This document shows, in pieces, positions 11,801 to 21,445 of a stretch of DNA of 64,000 nucleotides (the stretch's first letter is position 1; each line of letters starts with the position of its first letter). Source of the DNA: Cristatella mucedo. Its lineage: Eukaryota > Bryozoa > Phylactolaemata > Cristatellidae. Position numbers and translations under genes: made by a program. The notes beneath the pieces were generated by a model that saw nothing but the letters and a program-made list of their open reading frames with translations, was not told where the DNA came from and searched no databases. The stretch covers positions 929,501 through 993,500 of the forward strand of contig WPIO01000063.1 in NCBI GenBank assembly GCA_009760855.2, in the 5' to 3' direction.

Positions 11801-14800
11801 CGATAGCCACACCATTACAATTTCTCACTGGCCTGCACTGGCTCCCCATCAAGCAGCAGATCTACTTCGACGTTCTGTCCTCACTTTTTAGGTCACTTCA
11901 TTCTCTTTCTCCAGCCTACCTGTCTAAACTACTTCCCAATAAGACCAGGCATCGTTAAATGCACTCCTGTGACTCAAATCGTTTAGCTGTGCCTCGAAAT
12001 AACCTCAGATCCTTTGGAGACCGTTGCGACTGACGACATCCCTTAACTCGACATTTAAAAAAAGCTGAAAGCACGTCCTTCCCTCATAGCAATTGATGGG
12101 TCTGTCTGTGTTGTCCTTTGCGTCTTGGCGCTGTGCGTGTTTACCTCAGCGTGCTACCACTAGCCATATGTGCATGCCGACACTGTGCACTGTGTATACC
12201 CCTAATCCCGAGGTCCTGCTTCCTTTACAGAAGAGCCTTAGAAAGAGAATAAGTTCTCTGAGGGTGCTATAACAAGCGTATTATTATTACATTATTATTG
12301 TTATTAGCTCGATTCTCGACCGTCCGAATGCTTGTGCAGTTTGAGGACATGGCGATACCGTGGTCTTGGTTGCTAGGTCCAAGGGTGCAGTTTGACGAAT
12401 TTTTTGTGTTTGGTGAAGGGTATGAGTATCGACGTTAGCAAGACTGGTGCTTCCGCCCTCTTTAGTTCTGCTGTGTTGCGGATTGCTAAAGGAAAGCTGA
12501 CTAGCTGCCCTCCCAGTTTTACTAGGAACTTGAATCCAGTTGTTCCATTCATCCGTATCATACCTTTTTTAAGTGTACGAAATTATCTTTGCTGTGTTTC
12601 CATGAATGATCGTTAGCACAAATGCTTAGTGTGTAGCCACAAGTGCTATGAGGAGCAACTGCGGGATGCCGGCAAGAGAGGTAGCCAAGAGAAGTAGCCA
12701 CGGTTTTCTGGTAGCATCTTTAGAAAAACCTGCCGGTCATGTGGCTGCAGTGGAAAGGTTTAACATACACCATCTGCTTGCTGAGAGAAGAATTTGGCTT
12801 GATTTGCTTGCTGACTCGTCTGTCATTCTGTGCTGTTGTCACCAACCACTGTCTGACTATTGTAGGCACTAATAAGTGACTTTGCTCCATTAGAGGCTCC
12901 CTGCATACCTCTGCTAATCGTTCACTGTGTGAATGAAGTGGAAAACCGTGGTTTCACAGAAGTTGGAATCTACCGTATACCTGGGTAAGCAGTCTGTGCT
13001 ACCGTATGAGTTTTTACTGTCTGACCTATTGTAGGTTAGCTTTGCATTTCAGGAATTTTGGAATCGCGCACCACTTATGTCGAAAGTATTTCGATAGCTG
13101 CAATTAGAGTCAAGACAGCTGTCTCCACTGAGTATTTCACAATTGCTTAAATGCTTCAGCTATAATTGCAGTATGCTGCCTCTCCAGCTTTACTCGTTTG
13201 TCTAATACACACACCCCCCTTGACATGCATGTTACAGATTTCGGTATCTTACATGGTCACAGGTGTTTGGACATGCTTTCTTATTGGCTTCCGACTATTG
13301 TCTCATTATTGATTAATAAATAATACGTTAAACATTGGATCTGTAAATTGGAGTAAGATGTAATCGGTATGCCGTTGAAAAATTAAGCAATTTTGCTAAG
13401 AACCTGACAAATCCTCCCGACAGATGGTCTCTGTTGCAAACGAGTCTCTTTGTCAATTTTGTAAGTCTGAAAAGGAAAGTAGCACTTCAGGACAGAGCAG
13501 TGTGGATATAGCTTGGTACCAGTGTGTACTCTATCCTATAGGTAAGAAAATCGCAGCTGTTCTGTCGAGTACACCAAGCCACTCCTGCTCTGTCCACCCT
13601 CACTTGGGTTAGCAAACGTTGAAGGACTATTAGTTAGCAGTTTCTTGTCACGAGAGATCACCCTGTGAGATCTCGAATACAGGAAAGTTGCTACTATCCT
13701 GCCATGCTGTTTGTGTGTATACATACCGAACATGTGAAGGATCTCCAAAGGTAAAAAAAAAAACTTTGGGGTAATTTCACGTGAAGGCTGCGATACTTTG
13801 AAAGGATTGTAAATTATTACATTTCGGCCTGTATTACATCGCCTATGCAGGCACCGGCTCGAGCAGAGGTGGTGTGCCACAATGGTAGCCTTTGAAACAC
13901 CAGAAGATATCAGTGAGAGCATGTGGATCTGTTTCTATGCTCATCTCATTTTCACGAGACATGAAGCTTCGAATGATAATAATAATGAGATACCCAATGT
14001 CTAACACCCAAAGAAAACTGAATCTCTTCTAAGCACTTCACACATGCTGCAAAATAAGTAACTATTTACTTATCTTCTTTTATTTCGCCTGCTTCTGGAA
14101 GTTTGATGGCCCCTTAAGCCGGTGAGCAATTAGGATATGCCCCTTCAAAAAGTATTTCAAACTGCACCAACAGCCATATATACAGTGCTAGACCAAAAGA
14201 ATCACCCACTCATGTGGTTAAGGTGTAACGTCGCTCACTTTTAGGTCCCTTCATTCTATGGCTCCAGCCTATCTGTCAGATATACTACCCCAGCAGGCCA
14301 AGCATCGTACCACCCGCTTTTCGGAATCCAACTGTCTAGAAATACCTCATTCAAACCTTAAATCCTTTGGAGACCGTGCATTTAGTTCATATGCTCCCAA
14401 AGCCTGGAACTCCCTCCCGACCTGCGTCAGAACATCCCCTGACCTGACCACATTTAAAAGGAACCTAAAAACACACCTATTTAGGACAGCATTTAGTGGG
14501 TCCCTGTGATTCGTCTTTGATGTGCTTATGCGTGCTGACACTGTGCATGCTGCCACTAACCACATTTGCATGCTGACCCTGTGCCTGTCACCCCTAACCA
14601 TATTATTCATTTTGTTTGTTTTTCAAGCATGATTTTACTTACCATTCAATTGCATTTCACTTTACAGCAAATGTAAAGCGCCTAGAGAGAGATCAAGTTC
14701 TCTGAGGGCGCTTTATCAAGTGAATTATTATTATTATTATTATTAACGTCGAACATGTCAGTGTTTTATGAACTGCTGATCAGCAAATTTTCACCAGAAC

Positions 14801-17800
14801 GTAGGATTCGTATGAGTTTGCAATACTTGTAAAAAGTCGTGCATGCTATTCCTTTTGTTTGATTACAGTGTGCAAGAGCATGAGAAATGACCCTGCTTTG
14901 CATGGTGCAATTTTCTGCTCCCGGTATAGTCACCATTTTCAAAGGATAGTTTTTGCAGCATCGTCTGAGCACAGTTTGAAGCATGGCATTTTGAGCATAC
15001 ATAATCATAGGCCTGACGGGGCTCAAGAAATGAGAGCAATCGATGGTAGTAAGGAAAAACCGCCCAATAGCGTTTTCTGATATACAAGAAACTCTTATGA
15101 ACTCGTATGTTCTAGGTCTTAACGCTCTCACGTTGCCAAATACATGGAAACTGAGTGGGCTTGTTTCCTGTTCTAGTTGCAATATTGATGTCGTGCATGG
15201 TCTCGAACCAGATCTGGCATACATCTGTGAATTCCCAAAACTGGATGCCTCAAACTTTTAGCACTCCTGAAGGAAGGCCCGGTTCAGTCGTTGAGATCGA
15301 TTTTTCGAGTTGTTTCATCCAAATTGCTTTGCCATGTTCTGGTGATGCCATACAAAACTACATTTTGAAAACCGTATCTGTTTCCGAACCCACTTTATCG
15401 ATCCAGACAAGTTTATTTTGCATGTTTTTTCGCCCGTAGTTGGCTAACCAAGGTGGCAACATTCACACTTTGCAACATGTATTTCTTTGCTATACTAATT
15501 CTACTATGTGCAAGTCTAAATGTTATCTGGAGTTAAACACACGACCTTAAAGTCTTGAGTCATACCAACCACACATTTCATCCTACATCTTGTACCAAAA
15601 TCATGACCCACGACGTGCAATATGGAAATTGAGCCTGCAGCCACTGATGGCCTCCAAAAAAAAGGGTTAACAATTTTGGTTTTAGACGGATTTTTTTAGG
15701 CTGAATGCCTGCTTCTCTCAAACTAATTGTACATGTATATATGCGATTTGCTAAGTATTAATTTTTTCTTTCTGTGCGATAGACTTTATCCTGCTATGCC
15801 ATACTTCGTCCTAATCCTTTATCTGAAAGCTTGCTTTTCTGTCTCGATTTACACAAGCTGCTCTTAAACTGCTCTTGCCTGTGCATTCTTACTGTTCTCC
15901 TTCGAGCTGCATGCCAGTGGATCGCTGTGAGACCTGCAAAGCAGGTTCGCCAACATGGCCCGACTAGCAAATAGGCTGTGATAGTGGAATTACTCCAGTC
16001 CTGCTTGTTTGAGTAACAACTTGAAATCAAGCTGCCACATGTACTGCCACTTTGTCATCGTGCTTTGGATGGCTGGTTGTGTTTCATGCATCTTATCTTA
16101 TGCTTGACGATTTTACGATGCGTTAATCAATATCTTGGCATTAAGCAGAAGCCATTAGTCTTGGTAGCCTGCTGCTGAGATGCGTGGCAAGTTTTTTCTG
16201 ATGAGCGTTTAATATTTTTCGCCTCACAGTGCAGAAAAGGACGTTAAAGACCTCAAGGAAAGGTTTCTTAAGAGCCGTGCCGGAGTCAGCCTTGCCAAGG
16301 TCGTAGATATTCATGTCGTCTGTGGGTGCCTGAAGGATTTCTTACGTGGATTGAGAGAACCACTTGTGCCCACCATTAAATGGAACACGTTCACCGATGC
16401 TGCAGCTGAGGCCGCAAGTGACCCCTCAAGCTTGAAGGCTGCTGTCTGTGCCCTACCTGCAGCCAATCGTGATAGTTTAGCTTTTCTTGTACGACATTTG
16501 CAAAGGTACGTTTAATTCGCGATTTTGCCGAAGGGTTGTCAAGCCACTCTGATATTATATAAATTAAAAATTAGCACGTGTTTCTGTAGGACCTTTCGTG
16601 CATCTGTCGATTCATTTTCAACTCTTTCAGAGTTGCTGCACATGTCGAGTGCAAGATGCCACTACCAAATTTAGCAAAGGTCTTTGGGCCAACGGTTGTT
16701 GGCTTCTCAACATCGGAACCTGAACCAATGCAGATGATCACAGAAACTAAGAAACAGCAAGAGGTAAAAATTACGTACAATAAGATTTCCAGTATTAAGT
16801 TTTGCAAAACTACTTTTTCAGGATTGATGGCCTTAATGATACGTGTGGCCAAATCTGTCTACTTCCGATGCTTTTGTAGGTGTGAGCTACCAGTAGTTAT
16901 GTGTCAGCTCTTGTCTTGTTTTGGCTTCTCGGTATCCGGGTTGAAGGGTGACATAATGAAGAATTATGCAGCTAAACTTCTATTTTGAAGTAGATGTGTG
17001 GTTCCTTTTTAATTTTTCAGTTGTGCTTCATATTTTATCGTATTAAATTGCTTGCATGTGCCGGTTGTTGAACTGCTCAGGGATGCGGCTGGTTAATGGT
17101 AACGAACGAACCTGTTGCGACTGGCGATATTGTTGGTTTAAATTGAGTGACAATAAATAGCTCATTCTGCCTTTTCACGCTTAGAAGTTTCCTTTAAGGG
17201 CAAGTGCTGACTGGCAAGGTAGTCTTTCTTTATTCTTGCAGTGGTCATGCATCGTTATTTTGGTACTCTCTTGAGTCCGCGAACTTGCTGTCGAAAATTG
17301 AGATCGATTCATATCAAAACTACTGGGTGCTGGGGTGCCAACTGGTGTGGGGTGCTGCTTTTGCTTCTATTCCTCTCCTCTATCCCAACCACACTCGGTT
17401 GATGTGAGATGCTGCTGAACCTGACGGCTGACTAGCCACTTATGTTCTATGCCACAGTTCTAGTTCAAGTTTAAAAACTAGTCTTGAATATTCCATGCAT
17501 GGCAACGGAGATGTGGCATGGCCTGCTTTACCAGGTGATGGACGCGTTTCTGAATCTACCTGAAAGTTTCTGGGATAACCTCTTGGCTACTGGAAAGCCA
17601 TCCATCTTCATGGAAAGAGCACCATCGACTCCTGACTGCCGACCTGGTATGGGCTGATTGATACGCATAATGTGCATAATATTATCATTCGCTGTACCGT
17701 GCATATTGTTGCTGGTATGATTGCGTGCATTGCTCTGTTTCTCATGTAAAGGAGACTGGCAGAATTGTAAGAGTGGGTCTCGTAGCTTTGCAAACGTGTG

Positions 17801-19026
17801 GACTCTGCTCCTTCTCAGAGATTTAAAGTGTTGTAGATCTTTAAAGTTTCCCTTTAAAATGCAAGCAAGGGTCGGCTAGAAAACAAATTTCACTATGATG
17901 ACTCTTAGTTTGCCCAAGTGTCACCCTATGTGACCTATGCTCCTTTCCGAATTTGTTGTAGACATAGCTGAGGTTAGCTCTCACAGGTGACCCTATGTTT
18001 TGCACTTGTTTGTTGAAACCACTGTGCTGCTATCAGCGACCACTGTGACCCTATCCCTTTATGCTCACTCAACATGCAGCAGAATGTGATCTAGCACGTG
18101 TATTTAGCACTGCCTGACGGTTCTGTCGGGCAGTGCTAAATACACGTCCGTTATGCCACGTTCCGTCGGGCATGGCTGGAGCAAAGTCTTCATGCTACCG
18201 TAACCGGCTGTCCTGCAGGCCAGCCACTTAGGGGGCGGGGCTTCACCACCATGAACTGAGCAGCAGCTGCCCTGGCATCCCATGGCGTGAGGGGGTGTCA
18301 TGTGATCCTCTTGGTCTCGCTGTGCCTGCTTAACTTTTGGTGTGCTGCTGAAGATGGCTCTAGTCATTCTGGTTTATCCCTTATTTCTAGAGTCGACAGC
18401 GCATCGTATGTCTGCTCATGTGCCATGAGGCTACACTACTCTTCGCTAATTTGTAAAGCGCTAGTCCGGTCGATTGGCTATCGTTGCAAGGCTGTTCTGT
18501 GCTCGATTCTAGTCTAGCTGTACGTGGTAAAAGAGAGGGAGACAGAGAGCGATCGTGCGGTGTCTCGGTCACGGCTCTGCTGCTCGATGAGCAGTTCTTG
18601 CAGCCTCCAATCGCCTCTGCATACCCCCGTTGTCTGCTACAGACTGACAGCTACTGCCTAATCCAATCGCGATCGTTTCTACATTTCGCCTGCGCTACTA
18701 TGGTTGGCTCTGGCAGCTGCAGCAGTCGCGGTCGTTACGTTTAGCTCCTAATTACGCGAGCCTGCTTGGTCCACTGACTGGTGCAGGGGGAAGAGCTGCA
18801 GCCACCCCTATGACTGGTAGTCGTCAGGATGGCACAGCCAGTGGAAAAAATGCAAAGTAAGTGCATAAAAAAGGTTGCAACTGCATCACCCGCTTGAAAG
18901 CATCTTTGTGCTCTACCAGTACATGAACTCACTCGTCTCCTCGTCTGTAGGAGCTTCGTCACCTTCGCACAGCTCTTCGTAGCAGGCTTGGACGTCATTG
19001 TCTGTTTTTGTGCAACCGTTTGCTAG
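4436..19026 (+). CDS. RACGAP1: RACGAP1 orthologue (Rac/Rho GTPase-activating protein 1, CYK-4), multi-exon gene
   Basis: The gene encodes the RhoGAP subunit of centralspindlin, which with kinesin MKLP1 bundles the spindle midzone and activates RhoA signalling through ECT2 in cytokinesis. The exons listed separately give, in order, an N-terminal coiled coil, a charged linker with the ISYDKT motif, a C1 zinc finger with its Cys/His ligands, and a RhoGAP domain with the arginine finger in GIYRIPG and the NLAKVFGPT motif. A probable exon adds a short Ser/Gly-rich C-terminus. Splice phases agree at the junctions read, except one ambiguous acceptor. The N-terminal exon(s) upstream of 4436 were not found, and the last exon is a guess, so both gene limits are provisional. 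Introns carry LINE copies and a hAT element. The gene converges with the HDAC gene on the other strand. Confidence 0.93.
4721..5661 (+). mobile_element. L2-like LINE, 5'-truncated copy in RACGAP1 intron
   Basis: This copy starts within the reverse-transcriptase domain ([17 protein letters not shown]), continues through [20 protein letters not shown] and ASGAPKTWN-like tail sequence with frameshifts, and ends with the family 3' UTR and (ATT)n at about 5641-5661. It lies in the same orientation as RACGAP1, 80 bp past the exon donor. Confidence 0.85.
5765..5809. repeat. (GA)n microsatellite
   Basis: About 22 uninterrupted GA dinucleotides lie in the RACGAP1 intron. Confidence 0.97.
5820..6644. 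other. RACGAP1 intron, nothing further recognised
   Basis: A minus-strand open frame of about 127 codons (5882-6265) resembles no family I know and lacks splice or promoter context. The stretch ends with the acceptor CTCCCGTCCTAG before the next exon. Confidence 0.4.
6645..6811 (+). CDS. RACGAP1: RACGAP1 exon: end of coiled coil
   Basis: The acceptor is CCGTCCTAG and the donor AAGCA|GTAAGC. The exon begins in phase 0, matching the previous donor, and ends two bases into a codon. It encodes 55 codons including [12 protein letters not shown] and [11 protein letters not shown]. These correspond to the human stretch ERQIQLIREMLM and the EEQKSALAFLN region that closes the coiled coil. Confidence 0.92.
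7202..8463 (-). mobile_element. hAT DNA transposon remnant with ZBED/SCAND3-like transposase fragment
   Basis: The left end CAGGGAGTCCTAACCTTTTT and the right end, which reads inward as GGGTTCTTAACTTGGGGTC, are imperfect terminal inverted repeats. They are of the kind typical of Charlie-like hAT elements, with GACCCCT-like subterminal sequence on both sides. Inside, on the minus strand at about 7900-8010, a broken frame reads [15 protein letters not shown] followed by [11 protein letters not shown]. This motif is known from ZBED5/SCAND3-type domesticated hAT transposases. Stops and frameshifts show the copy is dead. An 8-bp target duplication was not evident. Confidence 0.7.
8759..8794. repeat. 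18-bp tandem duplication
   Basis: Two exact copies of GAGTGCCCACCTTCCTCC lie head to tail in the RACGAP1 intron. Confidence 0.95.
9050..9369 (+). CDS. RACGAP1: RACGAP1 exon: charged linker
   Basis: The acceptor is CTACTCGATCAG and the donor TCCGTCG|GTAAGG. Phase continues from the previous exon (CA plus G makes Gln). The 106 codons include [19 protein letters not shown], the counterpart of human SILSDISFDKTDESLD. They continue into a Gln-run and a strongly basic stretch ([14 protein letters not shown]). In the human protein the equivalent linker is a phosphorylated region with nuclear-localisation sequence; the basic cluster here is consistent with that. Confidence 0.93.
9567..9693 (+). CDS. 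RACGAP1: RACGAP1 exon: acidic linker
   Basis: The acceptor AATTCTCGACAG and donor GCCGA|GTAAGG give phases that fit both neighbours. The 41 codons read [20 protein letters not shown] and then [20 protein letters not shown]. The similarity to other RACGAP1 proteins is weak, as expected for the linker. The frame agreement and the splice sites are the main support. Confidence 0.8.
9844..9992 (+). CDS. RACGAP1: RACGAP1 exon: first half of C1 domain
   Basis: The acceptor is CCCGCTGCAG and the donor TGCAAAG|GTGCGT, with phase fitting on both sides. The exon contains [20 protein letters not shown] and FGKMALKCK. This supplies the first His and three of the Cys zinc ligands of a C1 (phorbol-ester/DAG-type) finger, almost identical to human [20 protein letters not shown]. 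In RACGAP1 the C1 domain attaches centralspindlin to the plasma membrane. Confidence 0.96.
10117..10208 (+). CDS. RACGAP1: RACGAP1 exon: second half of C1 domain
   Basis: The acceptor is GCGTTTGCAG and the donor GGG|GTAAGA. It completes the C1 finger with [18 protein letters not shown], giving the remaining Cys and His ligands, and then a short [10 protein letters not shown] linker. It ends in phase 0. In relatives a short segment of about ten residues lies between this point and the RhoGAP domain, so a small exon may be missing in the following intron. Confidence 0.95.
10209..11324. other. RACGAP1 intron, nothing recognised
   Basis: The longest open frame (minus, 10345-10827) is typical of unselected sequence and has no family resemblance. 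No repeat shared with the rest of the window was recognised here. Confidence 0.4.
11325..11385 (-). mobile_element. L2-like LINE 3' tail fragment
   Basis: A diverged copy of the LINE 3' end (minus strand): ATTATTACT at the tip, then GGCGCTATACAAATG-like and AGACTTAGTTT sequence. Only the last 60 bp or so remain. Confidence 0.5.
11445..12306 (+). mobile_element. L2-like LINE, 5'-truncated and heavily mutated
   Basis: Nucleotide similarity to the copies at 4.7 and 30.5 kb starts at ACCAGCTTACTAGTTTCTGG. It runs through the reverse-transcriptase C-terminal region and the 3' UTR to an imperfect (ATT)n tail at about 12282-12306. Many stops show it is old. Confidence 0.8.
12896..12984 (+). CDS. 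RACGAP1: RACGAP1 exon: start of RhoGAP domain with arginine finger
   Basis: The exon encodes [20 protein letters not shown] and [10 protein letters not shown]. The Arg in YRIPG is the catalytic arginine finger (GLYRISG in human). The donor is CCTGG|GTAAGC. The acceptor is ambiguous. AG at 12894-12895 gives phase 0 and joins directly to the C1 exon. AG at 12892-12893 would need an extra upstream exon ending in phase 1. Relatives have about ten more residues before this point, so the second possibility is real. Confidence 0.92.
12985..13975. other. RACGAP1 intron, nothing recognised
   Basis: No similarity to the window's repeat families and no family-like open frame were found. The minus-strand frame at 13536-13922 has no recognisable domain. 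Confidence 0.35.
13976..14060 (-). mobile_element. L2-like LINE 3' tail fragment
   Basis: Minus-strand remnant starting with ATAATAATAAT, then GAAAACTGAATCTCTTCT and GCACTTCACACATGCTGC. These match the last 80 bp of the family. Confidence 0.6.
14227..14745 (+). mobile_element. L2-like LINE, short recent-looking 3' copy
   Basis: An open frame of 83 codons reads [20 protein letters not shown], then [20 protein letters not shown], and ends FRTAFSGSL. The family 3' UTR and a clean (ATT)n tail follow. It is nearly identical to the matching part of the copy at 30.5-31.6 kb, which suggests recent activity of the family. Confidence 0.9.
14746..16229. other. RACGAP1 intron, no identified element
   Basis: Several overlapping open frames exist at 14.8-15.4 kb on both strands but none resembles a known protein. 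The stretch ends with the acceptor TTTTTCGCCTCACAG. Confidence 0.35.
16230..16505 (+). CDS. RACGAP1: RACGAP1 exon: RhoGAP core
   Basis: The acceptor is CGCCTCACAG and the donor CAAAG|GTACGT; phase fits on both sides. The 91 codons include [30 protein letters not shown] and [14 protein letters not shown]. They match human VKELKEKFLR, KDFLRNLKEPLL and ANRDTLAFLMIHLQR closely. This is the helical core that contacts the switch regions of Rho-family GTPases. Confidence 0.97.
16631..16763 (+). CDS. RACGAP1: RACGAP1 exon: Rho[12 protein letters not shown] motif
   Basis: The acceptor is CTCTTTCAG and the donor CAAGAG|GTAAAA. It reads [20 protein letters not shown] and then [16 protein letters not shown]. 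This includes the conserved NLAxVFGPT motif of RhoGAP domains. Phase is continuous with the neighbouring exons. Confidence 0.96.
17535..17646 (+). CDS. RACGAP1: RACGAP1 exon: end of RhoGAP domain
   Basis: The acceptor is GCTTTACCAG and the donor CCTG|GTATGG. It encodes [17 protein letters not shown] and then [13 protein letters not shown]. It corresponds to human VVERLLSLPLEYWSQFM and the start of the TPQTPD tail. It ends one base into a codon. Confidence 0.95.
18096..18147. other. 23-bp stem, 6-nt loop hairpin in RACGAP1 intron
   Basis: ACGTGTATTTAGCACTGCC at 18096 onward pairs with its inverse ending at 18147. The only imperfection in the 23-bp stem is one G-T position; the loop is GGTTCT. 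No second copy was noticed in the window. It could be a small palindromic mutation or a remnant; no function is inferred. Confidence 0.9.
18787..18856 (+). CDS. RACGAP1: RACGAP1 probable exon: Ser/Gly-rich C-terminal segment
   Basis: An AG at 18785-18786 (GACTGGTGCAG) and a strong donor GCAAA|GTAAGT bound an open segment whose phase (2 + 22 codons + 2) fits the previous exon. It reads [20 protein letters not shown]. It resembles the low-complexity tail of RACGAP1 only in composition, so the support is splice-site and phase agreement. Confidence 0.55.
18951..19026 (+). CDS. RACGAP1: RACGAP1 candidate last exon
   Basis: A pyrimidine-rich acceptor CCTCGTCTGTAG is followed by a frame that continues the previous phase for 25 codons to a TAG stop. 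The predicted residues ([17 protein letters not shown]) do not resemble the usual RACGAP1 C-terminus, so this may be wrong. A possible polyadenylation signal AATAAA lies at 19588. Confidence 0.22.
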
Positions 19027-19323
19027 TGCTCGTGGTGCCACGCTGAACAGCTCGTGAGCCGTTTCTTTTGCGAAGCTTTCCCATGGTTGCTGCCAATAAT
19101 GGTCGGTCGCTTTCTTTGCAGCTATGGCTCGGTGACAAAGCGTTCGTTTTTTGCATCGCCAATGCTGAAGTAGTGCCTGGAGCCTGTCGGCGTGTCATTC
19201 TCATTCGGCTGCCGCTGTTCGACTGTCGATTCGCTTCGATTGAACAGTTAGTACAGCTTTGGCCAACATCTAGTCACGAGTGTTTTCTCTCTGTGTGCTT
19301 GGTCCTTGGTTTGTTCCGTTTCC

Positions 19324-19401
19324 ACGTGTGGTCTCCTCCAAGCTGTAGTTTCTTATTTGGTGACGTGTGGTCTCCTCCAAGCTGTAATTTCTTATTTGGT
19401 G
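19324..19401. repeat. 39-bp tandem duplication
   Basis: Two copies of a 39-bp unit beginning ACGTGTGGTCTCCTCCAAGC lie head to tail and differ at one position. It lies downstream of the RACGAP1 coding exons, possibly in the 3' UTR. Confidence 0.93.
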
Positions 19402-19835
19402 ACGTAACGCCAGCTGCTGTTGGTAAACCGCCAGCCTTACTGCATCTTCTTTTTCTCGGCCTTTGATTTATCTGTCTTCGGCGCATCAGCACTTTCTAAG
19501 CTTTATTTAGGTTTGACTTAAGTTCTGCGAACATGGTACCCGTCTGACCGGATTGTGGGTTTCACTGCATGTCACCATCGAAATTAGAATAAAAAATGGC
19601 TTTCACACCCAAACATGTCTGTCACGTAAGATCCGCTTAGCATCGCTCGTAGCTTGTCTACGTTTACTTGCGCTTGTAATTGTGATGGCATGCTGCCCAT
19701 GCCTCTCCTGTGTGTACAGATGGGCACTCAAATGCGACGGATATTCTACTGAGCAGCTGCTATTACTTGATCGACATTAATAATGTGCTTTTGATAAGAG
19801 GCCGAAGTTAAGTTTGTCATAAACCCGGAAAAGCA

Positions 19836-20625
19836 GTAATAATTATGAAATATTTGTATACTACCCTAAGAAAACTAAATCTCCTTCCAGGCACTTTACA
19901 CTTGCTGGAAAGGAAGCATATGGGTCTTCTTATCTCTTTACTTATCGTGCCAACGACATGATGGCAGCAAGCTGTCAACCGGTTTACAAAGGTGTGTAGT
20001 AATGTGCTTCCAAGTGAAAAACTTTTGAAAACTGACTTGCTCAAGCCTTTTTTGGGATCGTTTTAATGAAAAATAGCAGAAAGGGAATCTGTATCTAGTA
20101 ACATTTTAGAACTTGGCACAGTCTCTAAAAGGCATTTAAGCTGTCGCAGAATTGAGTCCTATTATTTGTCGTAAGCCGACTCTACTCGGTCCGTCTTGCT
20201 TCAGTCCTTCATCAGTCTTGCTTCCCTCTTTGGTGCACACGTCACCAAGACTGGGGGAAGGAAGTGGTTCGAGGCTGAACAGAGATTGTGAAGCTGAGCA
20301 CGGTTTCGCTTCTTGGCAAAGACAGAGGCAAAGTCGACTGTGAGCTCCAAGCTTTTGGAGCATACGGTGAACTGAAGGCACGATCGTGCAGGATTTGACG
20401 TGAGCTACATGCATAGCTTAGCTGCTCGAGTCAGAAGAGCAGGTGGTACGCTGCAAAGCCTGATTCGTAAGTAGTTTTAGATAGGTAGGCTGGAGCAAGA
20501 GAATGAAGGGACATAAAAGTGAGTGACAAATCCTTCAAGTCCACCACCTCTAGACATGATGTACCCAGTGTGCAAGGCCGGTGAGAAGTGGTGTAGTGGC
20601 AACTGCGATGTTTATGACAGAAAAG
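19836..20625 (-). mobile_element. L2-like LINE, old 3' fragment
   Basis: On the minus strand it contains diverged versions of the family 3' UTR (19.84-20.0 kb). It also has the coding tail region around 20345-20600, for example CTCCAGCCTACCTATCTAA, with insertions and stops. The tail is ATTATTACTG-like. Confidence 0.65.
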
Positions 20626-21211
20626 ATAGGGATGGAATGACGCGAAGGTATATATTTGTGTCATCTTCGTAAAAATGCCCGATTAGTAAGAGACCGAACA
20701 TGGTGATCGTTAGGAAGTTTAGCTAGCAATGCTGGCCCTGCAGTGTAATAGACTGGGTTTGGCTGGCGTAGCTTGAAATAAAGGGTTGGTGTTGGAGCCA
20801 GCATGCTTGTTGCTCGGTCGCGAAACCCAGCCCGACGACAGGTCGTGCGGAGGGCTGTCACAACCCCACGATACGATACCACAAAGTTAGGTAAGCCTAG
20901 GGAATTCTGCATTAAAAGAAAATGCTCCCACTAGAAACTTCCAAACCGCATGCTGCAAATTCTTCGTCCAGCAGGATTGCGACACTGTCCATACGGGGTA
21001 TATACATTAGTAATGGCTTGAAGCAGTGCTGTATCCGGCTGTAGTAGTTTCCAAGTTGAAAACACGGCTGTAGCTATGATATCCTATGCACCAGGCACAG
21101 ATTCTTCTGCGGCCGTTGTCAGGCTCCAGTGCAATAGAGGCGAATTGAATTCGTCTCTTGAACGCCTACTTGACGCAGCGACTACTCACTGGCAGGCATC
21201 TCAAGCAGACA
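20626..21211. other. Intergenic, nothing recognised
   Basis: A minus-strand frame at 20661-20912 has no recognisable domain. No repeat family of the window was identified. Confidence 0.35.
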
Positions 21212-21445
21212 TTTGTAATGTAATGTATCTCCTTCAGTATCTCCAAAAAGCCACAAAGACTAAATGGACGTCGTCGAGGAGAGTTTTACGCAGCTCACTC
21301 AACGCTTATGCGGTTTTTGGTACGCACACGGTAGCCAAAAGACTTCATCTCACGCAAAAAAAGAACGTGGGAAGAGTCAGTAGGGTAATCAGTGGGTTAA
21401 TCGGGGAAGTCAGTAGTAGCTCAGGATGGCTGGAAAGTATGCACT
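21212..21445 (-). mobile_element. LINE family B, 3' fragment
   Basis: Minus-strand sequence related to the 3' ends at 26.4, 36.8 and 53.0 kb. The shared parts include GTAATGTATCTCC at the tail and AGACTTCATCTCACGCAA in the body. The tail motif is ATTACATTAC rather than (ATT)n, so this is a second LINE family. Confidence 0.6.

Noticed and set aside
18096-18147. MicroRNA precursor
   Set aside because: The loop is only 6 nt and the total length about 52 nt, with a nearly perfect stem. That is atypical for animal microRNA hairpins, so it is reported only as a hairpin.
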